A DNA stretch of 64,000 bases. It comes from Panagrolaimus kolymaensis. Lineage: Eukaryota > Nematoda > Chromadorea > Rhabditida > Panagrolaimidae. Positions within the stretch are counted from its first letter, which is position 1. Each line of letters opens with the position of its first letter. A model generated the notes under the pieces. It had not been told where the DNA came from. It made no database searches and saw only the letters and a list, made by a program, of their open reading frames with translations. Where the stretch lies: contig JAJQJQ010000011.1 of NCBI GenBank assembly GCA_028622995.1, positions 3,410,001-3,474,000 of the forward strand, read 5' to 3'. Shown here in pieces: positions 1-10,389 of the stretch. The position numbers were made by a program, and so were the translations under genes.

Positions 1-37
1 GTCTCAGACAATGTCGTAATAGCCAGCAAACTGCCTT
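1..37 (-). CDS. Possible partial exon of a gene lying to the left
   Basis: On the minus strand a pyrimidine-rich tract ending in TTCTTCAG is followed from position 37 to the window edge by open sequence. One frame reads GSLLAITTLSE; a second frame is also open. The base composition is less A/T-extreme than the surrounding DNA. It looks like the start of an internal exon whose remainder is outside the window. I do not recognise a family from eleven residues, and chance is a real alternative. Confidence 0.25.
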
Positions 38-1147
38 CTGAAGAAAAAAAATATCCGAAGACATCATCCCTATATTTTGTTAGGCATTTTTTTATGTAGC
101 AGCTCTATAACATGGATCGTGTCCAATTACAAAAATAAAAAAGAAAATCACGCAACTTTTCACTCAAAAAAAGTTTGTCCATCACCATAAACAGAAAGGT
201 AGCAAGTAGCAGGCAGCTCATCCAGCTTGTTCTGTAACCATTAAATAAATGTTGACAACAAGGAAAGAGAAAGAAAGATGGGAGGATAAAGAAAGAATAA
301 AGAATCACGAAACAATAAAAAAAACGAACATGCAATTGATGGAAGAAGAAAAAAAACCAGAAACATCACGGCTTCTTTTTTTGAGTGGGAGAAAAGGTGA
401 AACACCATGAAAATAAAAAAAAAATGTGGACACCTTTGATTTCTTTGAAGACAAAATGGCATTCCATTTAAAAACCTTTTTTTATTTGGCCTCCTCTTCA
501 AAAAAAAAGCCATTTAAAATATAAACAAACAAGAAAAAGCCATGAAGTTGGTGCGTCAAAAAAGGCATATAAAAGTTTAAAGTTGAAAATGCAAAAAAAG
601 CAAATGTTTGTCGTTTGTCAATTGGAACGAATAATTTTAGCAAAGGTTTTATTTTTTGCAGAAAAAATGAAGTTGCAACTGCGAATGCCGAAATTGCAAT
701 TCACATTTTTTTGCTGCTCATTTTTAGAATTTTTTTAACATAAAGTTTTTTTTTCTTGAAAGCATTTTAGTGTGAAAAAAATGACGATTAAAAAAGCCAA
801 ACAAAATAAATAATAATGCAAAGTTGCGGAAAATAAAAAGTTTACTTTTTGAACTCTTATGCAAAATATTTTTTTCTTTCTTACAAGCAGCTATCAACTT
901 TCTTTTCGACACTACAAAAACGTCATGTAGCGTTGGAGAAAAAAGTAGTTATTATAAAAGCTAGGAATCGGTGTCGTATGATCTGTAATGTTTTGGCATA
1001 GAAATTATGAAGCAAACAAGCGTATGAAAATTTTTAGCAGCGATTACTATTTTTAATATATCTTAAAATGGCACAAAAATTTTCAAAAATATTATCGAAT
1101 AATTTTGAAATTCATTTCAATGGCTGAAGACAAAACTCTTATTTTTT

Positions 1148-1439
1148 GGCTGTATCGTAATATAGGCGTCCGAAGGGTTAATTTAGGCGTCAGAATTAAT
1201 ATAGGCGTCCGAGATTTTTCAACTCTATTTTGATGTAGCTGGAAGCTTAGGCTTGGGTTTCCATACTTCCGCCCGAAGGGCGGAAGTATGTTAGGCTCAG
1301 TATCTTAGGCTTAGGCTAAGGCTAAGACTTAGTCTCAGGCTGATTTTTTGCCATTTTTATCTGTTCTCAAAATCTCGGACGCCTATATTAATTCGGACGC
1401 CTAAATTACCCCTTCGGACGCCTATATTACGATAGAGCC
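1148..1439. mobile_element. Foldback / MITE-like element with long terminal inverted repeats
   Basis: The two ends (about 1148-1218 and 1369-1439) are inverted copies of roughly 70 bp with only a few mismatches. Each arm carries three copies of TAGGCGTCCGA or a one-base variant, spaced about 25 bp apart. The centre holds a perfect 13-bp-arm palindrome at 1262-1290 and four TTAGGC hexamers. There is no open frame, so it is a non-autonomous element or a structured satellite. A T-run flanks each side, but I see no convincing target-site duplication and cannot assign a superfamily. Confidence 0.75.
1262..1290. repeat. Perfect 13-bp-arm palindrome inside the foldback element
   Basis: CATACTTCCGCCC is followed by GAA and then by its exact reverse complement. 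It is by far the most GC-rich hairpin in the region and would form a very stable stem with a 3-nt loop. Confidence 0.9.
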
Positions 1440-3037
1440 TTTTAAGCTGTAAAGTAACAAGCTTCTTAAATTAATTTTCCAACCTTTTTTTTTATCAAAG
1501 AATTAATCCACTTTTAAAATTACAAAAACCTTTTATGCAATATTTTTTTAATGAATTTTATAATCGTCGACAATGAGCGTCATTCGCTGAAACCATTACT
1601 CTATTTACCTTTATTTAACTTACAGTATCCTTTATAAAGCGTCTATAAAATATTAAAGTATTTATTATTTGCTTTTATGCAACTATAAACATGACTAAAT
1701 TATTAGAAACCAGGTGAAAAATAATTTAAAGTTTTTCGTTCAAAGTCTTGGTTTTTAATTTCACAAAATACAAAATTACGGAAAACCAGAAATAATTAAT
1801 TTGATGGAACTCTCTTTAAAATAAAAAAATAACAACACGCGAGAAAAGCTTCTCAAGGCTAATACAAAAATTACAAAACACTCTTCGATAATCCTACCAT
1901 TCTTTCGAGTTATTACTATATCCTTATTAATACATTTTTGATTTAAAGCGAATGTGCATTTATTTATTATTAACAAAATTCTTTTATGTTTTTATTATTT
2001 GTTCATGGATAACAATAAGAAGATTTTCGAAAATACTATCGCTTCTATAAGCCTTTTGAAAATATGCTAAATCATTTATTTGCCACCATTCTCTTTTTCT
2101 CTCTATTTTGTATTTTCTTAGTGGCGGACTTAAAATTGCTGCTTTTCACACCTCCTACATGCGTTGACATTAAAAAATAAAGGAGATTTTCTACACACCT
2201 TCTAATCTTTCATTTTATTAAAATTGTTTTTTTTTTTCGAAGAACAAAGGGTATTTTATTTATAGAATCTCAATTTATTTGAAACGTCATTTTTTTCATC
2301 TTTTCTTTTGCTTTATGAAATCATAATATAAAAAAGGTGAGAAAATGAAGGATGCATGTGTAACAGCAAATCAAAAATAAAGAAGTTCCAGAAGAATAAG
2401 AAAAATTGTTCTGATCTTTGTTTGCTTCTTTTTTTTTCTTTTTACTTTTTGGCTATCTATTGTTTTGATGATCAAGAAGGAATGGGTGATGAGAGGAGAT
2501 TCGGGTTTTGAGATTTTATGCAAAAAGAGGACAACAAAGATCATTAAAAATATTAAATCCCGCTTTTTTGGAATATTTTTTTTACATATGGTGTTTTTAT
2601 CCATAAAATTTGGTCTCATTGTTTAATGAACAAGAAATAAATTTAAGGCTCAATGATCGCATTCATTTTAATACGGCCCAGGGCTTGGACATGAAAGGAA
2701 TTATAATTTTTTATATATGACATATCGGGGATCAAAATTGTTACAAAACGTTTAAATTTAAATTATTTATTAACAACTAATAATTATTTCTTCTATAAAA
2801 TCTATTAAATGATCATGTGTCTGTAAATTTAATTAATACTTGTAGTTTTTTTCTTTTCAATATTTACAATTAATAAAATAATAATAATTTTTGAGCATTA
2901 TCAAAAAAGAGGAGAGAATGAGAGACCTTGAAACAATGGAATGCATCGAGGCAAGCAAAGAGGTGAGAAAGAGTAATAACAATAATATAATGAGAATTTT
3001 TTGGAATGAATTGATGAATGGATATGCTTTTTTGAGG

Positions 3038-3049
3038 TTTATTTTTATT
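3038..3049 (-). terminator. Poly(A) signals for the distal receptor isoform
   Basis: Two AATAAA hexamers on the minus strand, one beginning on the last base of the TAA stop of the distal terminal exon and the second immediately after it. Confidence 0.45.
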
Positions 3050-3144
3050 TAAATTGCAGACGAAGAAGAAGGTGGATAACCGAAAGCTGGAAGTCGAAGG
3101 ATTTCATTGAGTTTGCCAGCATTAGATGTATTACAATTTAAAAG
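3049..3144 (-). CDS. Candidate alternative terminal exon of the nuclear receptor
   Basis: A GGATTTTAG acceptor is followed at 3144 by 31 open codons and TAA at 3049-3051. It starts in phase 0, the same phase as the end of the receptor exon 3486-3649, so it can replace the last exon at 3281-3427. It encodes LLNCNTSNAGKLNEIL and then RLPAFGYPPSSSSAI. The motif L-N-E-I-L lies at codons 12-16, exactly where L-N-E-V-L lies in the proximal last exon. AATAAA follows at once on the minus strand (3044-3049 and 3038-3043). It could also join through a GAG|GTACTT donor inside the proximal exon (after 3386). Expression is inferred, not shown. Confidence 0.5.
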   Translation of the reverse strand, partial: LLNCNTSNAGKLNEILRLPAFGYPPSSSSAI

Positions 3145-3179
3145 CTAAAATCCAAAAAATAAATTATTCCCTATGTTTT

Positions 3180-3185
3180 TTTATT
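3180..3185 (-). terminator. Poly(A) signal for the proximal receptor isoform
   Basis: AATAAA on the minus strand about 96 nt after the TAG at 3281-3283 and upstream of the distal terminal exon at 3049-3144. It would let the proximal isoform end before the distal exon. Confidence 0.55.
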
Positions 3186-3280
3186 GATGAAATTCCTCTG
3201 AGGTGATTATGGAATATCCTAGATAGCAAGCATAAGTGAAAAAAAAATATGTTAAAAAGTAATAAAACAATAAGAAGAAG

Positions 3281-6200
3281 CTAATTTTGTTTATTTGCTA
3301 AGCTGCTTGTTTGCTTATTATACATTTTGCTATACATGCATCGAACAGCATCACCCCAAGGAGTATATGAATCTGAGCTAAGTACCTCATTTAAACGAAG
3401 ATTATCACCGGTGAGTAAAACAAGTTCCTAAAAATTCGAATAAACGTCATTAAAATATTATTCATTCAGTTTTAAAAGGACAAACTGAAATTGAAGCAAT
3501 CATAAGGATTTGCGATCCAATTCTTGTAGCAAGTTCTATCTCATTTTCAATTCCAAATCGATTCAGTAAATGCAATCTCAAAGCGTCAATATATCGACTT
3601 CGAACCTTTCTTAATGTTTGCCTTCCTTCACGCGACATATTATTTGCTTCTAAAAATTCATAGTTTTGAAAAACCATAAAACGAAATTCCTAAAATACTT
3701 ACCACTACAAAAAATAGTTAAAATTCCAAGTAAAACTCTTTCCTCCTCAGAAATTTTCATTTCCTTTAAAGGTTTTATTAAAAGTGAAAACATTCTTTCC
3801 ACGCATTTTCTTTGATCAAATAAACATTGAATTTTGGGATCACGAGGAAAATATGTTCCATTACAATAACAAACTCCATCGCAATCAGTTTGTACAGTCC
3901 AATTTGCAACCAACCACCAATGAAAAGCAGGATATCGAAGTTCTGCTAATGCAATCTGCAAAAGAATTTTTTAATTAATAAAAAGAAATATTTGACAAAA
4001 ATATACGAAAGAAAAAGGTATAAAATCAAGGTTATAATCTTTTATATTTTCAATTATTTAGATATAGCTTACTTTATCTGCGGGTGTAAATAATTGAAAA
4101 TCGGGAAGGGCTCGCAACCAATCAGAATACAAGACGAAACATCTTTTCCAATCATGCGTTGTATCACATAAAGCAGCAAGAGTCGTTCCAACTGGATTAA
4201 TCTATAATTATAAAAAATGGGATTATACTTTTATATTTCGCTCTTCTCTAATTCGTTTTTTAATTCCCAATAATACAAAATCTCTAGAAGCAAAAGGAAA
4301 AAGGATTTACCGGTGTTCTTGGGCAAAGCAATGTGGGTTCATAAAATACTCCTTCAAAACTCGTGGTTGGTGTTGAAGGATGCAATGACATTTCACGATC
4401 GTCTTTTTTATCAATAATAAGTTTTTCTAAGTTTAATAACATTTTAATAAAATGTTCATTTTCTTTAAATTCTTGAAATAAATCTTTTTTAATTGATGGC
4501 GGTTCGAAATCAAATGAATCCGTTTGAACTTCTTTGGTTCGGGTTAGTGGATTCCCATTTCCATTTTTATTTGAAAGATTTGTCATGTACGTTGAAACTG
4601 AAATAACATGTACGCCTTCGCCTTCTGCTTCACCGCGTTCATTTTGAACCGCTTAAAAGAAATAAAATCATAAAAAATTATTTAAGCTGCAACAAGAAAA
4701 CACTAACCTCTTGGATTCATTCCTACTGTAAGACAGCGCCTTAATCTGCAAGCTCGGCATGCATTTCTTTGCTCTTTAGCAATTAAACATTTTGAATCAA
4801 ATCGACATTTATATTGTTTATCATTCCATACTGATCTTCGGAAAAAACCTTTACATCCATTGCAAGCATAAACTCCATAATGTTTTCCCAAAGCTACATC
4901 GCCACATACATCGCATTCTAAAGATCCTAAAAAATTATTTTTATTTTTTGTTCTCGCAGTAAAATAAAAACCTTTTTTCTTGCTAATTCTTCCATTTGTA
5001 ATTGAACCACACGGAGAAGTTGAGGATGAATTATTGGTTGGTAATGTCGTGCTACTGGATGGAATGTTTAATAATGAATTTGTTACAGGAATTGATATGG
5101 ATTGGTCTAACATTGAAGTTGATGGACCTTGAAATCCCATAAACATATTATTTGAATTCAAATTATTTTGTAATGAATTTAATGGTGTTTGTGGCATCGC
5201 TGTTCCTGTCGACGTTGCTGTGGATACATTCGGCATATGTGAAAAATTTAATAAATTTTCAACCATTGCAGCTTGTAAATGTTGTTGAACGGCTGTCAAA
5301 CTAGAATTTAATCCAAGTTGAGGAGAGGATGTTCCAATTGAAATTAATTGTTGATAAGTTTGAAGTGGAAGTGTTGCTGTTACGAGTGGTTGAGGTGGCG
5401 GTGAAATTTGTTGTTGCTCGCAGCACTTCTGCTAAAAAAAGAAGAAATTAATTCAATAAATCAAATAATTAACGATTAAAAAAGAGAGAGAGAGTTTAAA
5501 ACCATTGATTGTACTTTAAAAAGGATTTTCTTTTATTAAAGCCGTTTTTTTAAAGCTCGAACTAGTTTCACTTTTTTTAAATTAGCTTTAAAAGTCACGT
5601 AAAAACAAAAAAGGTAAAAGTTAGTTAATATTTTTTTATTCACTTTCACCGAACCTAACTACTAACCCGCTGTCAACCATTGAAAAAACATCGTGCGTAG
5701 CATTCAACTTCTTTTTTCACGTTAGCAACAACGTTTCTTTCACCATGTTATTTTTTTTTCTCGCAACAACAAGGTCTCGTTGTAAAGGCACAAAGTACCT
5801 TCACGTGGTCGTCTGTCTCTTGTACGTCCGTGTTTCACGGAAAAGTCTGTCTTCTGTTTGCTCACTCATTTTCTATTTTATTTTTTTTATGTTTTCGAAA
5901 AAAAGAAGAGAAAAGAATATAATGAATGATGTGTTATGCGCGCATATTTTTTTGGTCGTTGTTGCTTCCATATGTGTTGGTTGGTTGGTGGTTGTTATTA
6001 GACAACGTTGGCGACAATTGTAATGAGAGCAAGTGAGCGTTGGTCGAGAATTCCCTCTTACACGTGAGACGTAGTTGTCTACGATTTTTTTGCTATTCGG
6101 TTTTTTTCCGTTGTTGCATCGGGTTTAAAAAAAATTAAAGCAAGCTTCTATTGTTGCACCGGGTTTAAAAAAAATTAAAGTACGCTTCTATTGTTGGAAA

Positions 6201-9200
6201 AAAAACACATACCATACTTAAAGTTTGTTTTAATAGTGCTGGTTTTTTATTTGCCCTTTCTTTTTATTTTACGTAAACGCTCACGCTTGGTCGGTCGTTT
6301 TTAATTGTGATGTTTTTTGTTCCTCCATTGCCCACACAAAAAAAAGAAAAAGCAATAAAAAAACCATGAACAGTTTTTTATATTCGAGAAAGAAAAATGA
6401 TTTTAAAAATAATAATATTAATATTCGATTTAAGTTTTTGGAAAAATGGAGGCTAAGAAGATGCTAAGAATTGGAAAATTTGTTAAAATGCAATCTGATA
6501 ATCTTTATAACCCAAAGAAAAATGAAAATTAGTGAATTTCTTCAAATTAACTCTCCCTTTAAAGATCCGTTTTACCTAAACTTTGAATTTATGTAATAAA
6601 AATTAAAGGTCTTTTTTCATTATTTTTACTGACAAAATTTGTAAAACTTTATTAGCTATAAAATATGTTCCGAGTTCAAATGTTTAAGCATCAAAAAATA
6701 AAAAGATCACAAACTTCATTGAAGTATTGATAGCATTGTTTATTCATGGACAACTTGAAAAAAAAAGTTATCAAAAAATATGCTTTACTCAAAGCTATAA
6801 AGAAGAAAGAAAAATGATGACAAAAAGGGCGCAAATCAATCAGCAAATAATAAACAAAGAAGTTTTGATTACAAATCGAACAGGAGTGCCAAACTCTAAA
6901 ACTATGATTTTATGAAAATCCGGTAAAAATAATTTTAATAAAACAAAGACCTGACTGTCATAATAAAGATTGAACAATAGAAAAATATATTATTTTTGAT
7001 AGAAAAATTATAATGAACCAAAATAAAAACAATGGTAACAAAAGAGACTAAATAAAAAATATTTTTAATCGGAATCGAAAAACAAGAAATAAATTTTGGA
7101 AACTTGATATATGTATGTGTTATAGAGCAAACATTTGAATTCTTAAACATAGTTAAAAAATTTACTTCCTTGTTTTAGGCTTGTAGTTAAAATGTCTTTA
7201 AATGGATTTCCAAGAATTTAAAAAATAAAAACTCATTTAAATTTTACTTTGACACACGAAAGCAAATAAATTAAGTGTACTTTTAAAAAAACTCTCTATT
7301 AAAAATTTTAAACGAACTAATAAATTACGGTAATTGTAAGTAAAAAAGCAAGCAAATAAAATTTCCTTCAAATTTTAACGAACTCCAAAAATTACTTATG
7401 AAAACAAAACCAAAAAAACTCATTAACTTTATTCCCAATTTAATAAAATGGTCCCTTAAAAAACATATTTTTTTAAATTATTCACAACAAAAAAATGAAA
7501 AGGAAAACGACAACAACATGTTATTGTGGGTAACAATGTTGATCAATGTGTTTGCACTATTAAAAGCTCTCAAAGCTCAGAGTTTTTTGTTTTCTTCTTT
7601 TTTTCAAAAATTAACAAAAAATAGTCGCAGGCTTTTTTTAAATTTCCTCCAATTAGCAGAAGTTGTTAGAATTGTGAGTACACTTTGCACTCAAAAAAAT
7701 ACATATTTTAAGTATACTTAAAAAAAGCTTCGAAAAACGTAGGAAGAGAAAAAGCATATTACATTTAAATGTGAGAGAAAACAAAAACGAAAGTATGTAC
7801 ATGTGCCTTGAAAATAAAGCTATAGAAAAAAAGTAAAACATAAAAAATATGAATTGAATTTAAATAATAATAAATTTATAACGCCACGAAGAAAAAAAAT
7901 TAATTGTCACATGTTTAATCAAAGTCCATTTTTTTCAACCAAAATAATTAATGTTGTAATTGACGAAAAATTTGAAACTTTATTACTTTGGTAAAAGTTT
8001 ATGGCTACAGAGTCTTAATAAAAAATAAGTAAAACTAGGACAGACAAAAATTTGTAGCCAATTTTCTTAGATACATACTTTTTAATCAGTGCGCTTTTCA
8101 TTATAAAAAAATAAAATAATAATCAAAGATTATTTATTTCGTCATTAAATCAAATAAAATAAAATTACGTCTTTTAACTCTAAATTTTACTTTGATAAAG
8201 CTTTTTTCTGTGTGTAATAAAATTTTATAATTCAAAACAATTTTAAAAAAAAGATTGTAAAAGATTTATATGACATATGTACATAGATTATGTCGTAAAG
8301 CTACATAAAAATTAATTTGATTCTGAGAAAGTGTTAAACTACTTAAAATAAACGCATGTTTAAAGCGAAAGGACTTTTAAAGTGCGTTATTAAAAATTAT
8401 AAAAAATTGCTGGAAATATTTTACTATACAGAGAAAGTTAAGAAAAAGTTTTTATGTCTAAACTTGTTTCAACTTTTTTATGTTAATCACATAGAAATAA
8501 ATACACAAAAAAATAATGTGTAACAAACAAAGCTCCAAACATAAACCAAAGATGTTATGAAAATGTCAGAATTCGATCTATGACATTAACTAATAAATTC
8601 AATAGACTGTAACCATAAATTAAAAGGAGTGATAATTAAATAAAAATAAAAGATAAATTAATGCCATTTGTGCTAGTTTTTTTTAATTCTCCAACTCACG
8701 CCTTTTTAAATAACTATTACTTGGAAACAATTTTGTTAAAAAGAGATTAAAACTTTGAGAAAACTATAAAGTTTTTAATTTTTTTATATGAGAAAATTAA
8801 ATTGTGGTTGAGGTTGTAACCTTTTCTTCGTGTTTCCAAGAGGTTAAATTGATTTAAAGGCAATCATAAAGCATGTAAAAAATGACGTTTTTCAAAATTT
8901 CAAGCTGCAATGTTGTGATCTTTGCATTTTAATTTAGGGTTTACTTTCTTACTATATTATTATGGCGACAATTTTTTCGTTGATTTCTTCCAACTTTTTC
9001 ACTTTTTATTTTGCTATTTTCCTATTTTTAAAAATGATATCAATCCCTTATGTCTTATGTATTTTACGGTAGCTTTGGTGACTTCTTGTGAAAAAATAAA
9101 AAAGGGTGTGTTTGATAAAAAGCTTCAAAGTGCAAAACAAAAATATAAAAATATGCACGAAAAGTTTAGCAACAATTCTAGGAACGATGTAGTTTACTTT

Positions 9201-10389
9201 GGAGAGTAATAAATAGTAGTAGTAAGAGCAAAGCATATGATGCTCATTTATAAAGTTCAAGTACTCATTTCTTCTTTTGATAAATAATAGTAAAAATAGA
9301 ATTTAAAAAAAGAATTTAAAGGAAAAACAAACTATTTTTAAAGAAAAACAAAAAACATAGGATTTTTTGATTTTTATATTTAGGGACCGGCAAGCAAAAA
9401 ATGAAGTTGTTATGTTTTAGTATTTTGTTTAGGGGATTAGGTACTTTCGAGTATGCTGAATTTAATGATAGAAGAGAAGATAAATTTTCATAAACTCCCA
9501 ATTAAGATATCAAGGTTTTAATATTTGGATCAGAATTAAAAAATGGCAACGAAAAAGGTTTTCTTCCCCTTTGATTTTTCGCATGTTGCAAATAAAAAAC
9601 AAGAAAAAGCAACATTTTTCACTTGCTGATGCCCACATTTTTTATTAGTTTTATGGTTTTTGCTTTGAAAAGGTGACTTTTCTCTTGAGTGGCCTCCTAG
9701 AGTTAATTTTAATACCTGTATTTTTGGATGAGGAATTAGATTATCAAAAAATAAAAATTAGTCAACCCGCGACATCTCGAAAAAACTAAAAAAAACTGTT
9801 TTTCATCCCATTTTCCCTATTTTTTGATCTAAAAGAATTGGATATGTCAATCACAGAATTTTACGGGCTTTCCAATGGAGTAAATATCAAAAAATAAAAC
9901 CGATAAAACATAAATCAATTAACGCATTTAAAATTTATCAAAAAAAAGTGTCATCGTTGCCATCTTTTTTCCTTGGCATTCGTTTGGCTAAATGTACATG
10001 CCGGTACCTATTTATATTGCTTCAAGAATTACAATGATTTTTAAAAGTTAAAAGAAAAATATTACGATTAGTTGCAACATTTGAAGCTTCAAGGGAAAAG
10101 AAGCAAAAATATGTAGCTTTATTTAACGCTGCTTGCTCTCCACTCTTTCTCCCAAAAAAAGCCCAAGTTCAAAAGTGCAAAAGTACAATCATTGATGAGA
10201 AGGAAGAAATGCATAATACACGCGAACGAGCAAGCGAGGGAGCAACTATAGTGTGTTTTAAACTTTGAAAAGCAAAAAATGAAGGCTTTAATTTCAAAAA
10301 AATAATAATATTAAACTTACCAAATATAAACTGAATAAAAGTTGTTGAGTTTCAGCAGAAATTGGTTGGGTTGCAGTCATAGCCGCCAT
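3281..10389 (-). CDS. Nuclear hormone receptor (HNF4-type / nematode NHR)
   Basis: Ligand-regulated transcription factor. Exons 5' to 3': 10321-10389, 4708-5431, 4311-4651, 4073-4201, 3703-3955, 3486-3649, 3281-3427; all joins keep phase, giving about 608 aa. The start gives MAAMTATQ; a second ATG lies three codons later. A Q/S/N/P-rich N-terminus precedes a complete two-finger C4 DNA-binding domain (from 4915, about residues 196-265) beginning CDVCGD and with recognition-helix sequence [11 protein letters not shown]. The second finger ends CRACRLRRC, then AVQNER. The ligand-binding domain includes the Trp-rich helix 3-5 segment (WWLVANWT), a helix 10/11 segment ([10 protein letters not shown]) and the AF-2-like RLNEVL. 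A 45-nt stop-free segment (4927-4971) is probably an intron; removing it gives 593 aa. Intron 1 is 4.9 kb. I cannot assign a one-to-one C. elegans orthologue. Confidence 0.9.
4708..4915 (-). other. Nuclear receptor DNA-binding domain segment
   Basis: This 208-nt part of exon 2 encodes both zinc fingers. Finger 1 is C-x2-C-x13-C-x2-C starting at CDVCGD. Finger 2 is C-x5-C-x9-C-x2-C ending CRACRLRRC. All eight zinc-binding cysteines are present. The exon ends just after the domain (GMNPR), and the next exon continues AVQNER. Confidence 0.92.
6111..6190. repeat. Tandem repeat, 2 x 40 bp
   Basis: Two adjacent 40-bp units begin TTGTTGCA(T/C)CGGGTTT and end AAGCTTCTA or ACGCTTCTA, and a third partial TTGTTGG follows. 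The units differ at only about three positions, so this is a recent local duplication inside the receptor's first intron. Confidence 0.85.
9381..10010. mobile_element. hAT-type MITE, copy 1 (in nuclear receptor intron 1)
   Basis: A 630-bp non-autonomous element without a transposase frame. The left end is TAGGGACCGGCA and the right end, on the other strand, is TAGGTACCGGCA. It is flanked by a perfect 8-bp direct repeat TTTATATT (9373-9380 and 10011-10018). An 8-bp duplication with TAGGG-type inverted termini is the signature of the hAT superfamily. Nearly the whole body is repeated in inverted orientation at 36872-37501. The intact TSD points to a fairly young insertion. Confidence 0.9.

Larger units (their letters stand above)
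38..3048. other. Intergenic stretch downstream of the nuclear receptor
   Basis: AT-rich DNA full of A and T homopolymers. Open frames here are short, lysine/phenylalanine-rich and show no domain-like sequence. Apart from the foldback element at 1148-1439 and poly(A) signals at the right end I see no gene. Confidence 0.6.
5432..10320 (-). other. Long first intron of the nuclear receptor
   Basis: 4.9 kb between exon 1 (donor GTAAGT) and exon 2 (acceptor TTTTTTTAG). It contains a two-unit 40-bp tandem repeat (6111-6190) and a 630-bp hAT-type MITE (9381-10010). Short open frames, including the 92-codon one at 5745-6023, look like chance frames in T-rich DNA. Its size suggests intronic regulatory elements, but I see no specific one. 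Confidence 0.7.

Noticed and set aside
2913..3110. Plus-strand mini-gene: ATG frame MRDLETMECIEASKE, a GTGAG donor, and a TTGCAG acceptor ending in TGA
   Set aside because: Its second part is antisense to the alternative receptor exon 3049-3144, which explains the composition better; a 31-residue K/E-rich peptide has no independent support.
3650..3702. Alternative join GTAAGT to TTTTAG|GAATTTCG in the receptor ligand-binding domain
   Set aside because: That join shifts frame to an early stop. The acceptor at 3649 (AATTTTTAG|AAGC) keeps phase and gives [17 protein letters not shown], as expected for the domain.
5745..6023. 92-codon plus-strand open frame in receptor intron 1
   Set aside because: F/L/V-rich translation of T-rich DNA, with no domain, no splice partners and opposite strand to the host gene.
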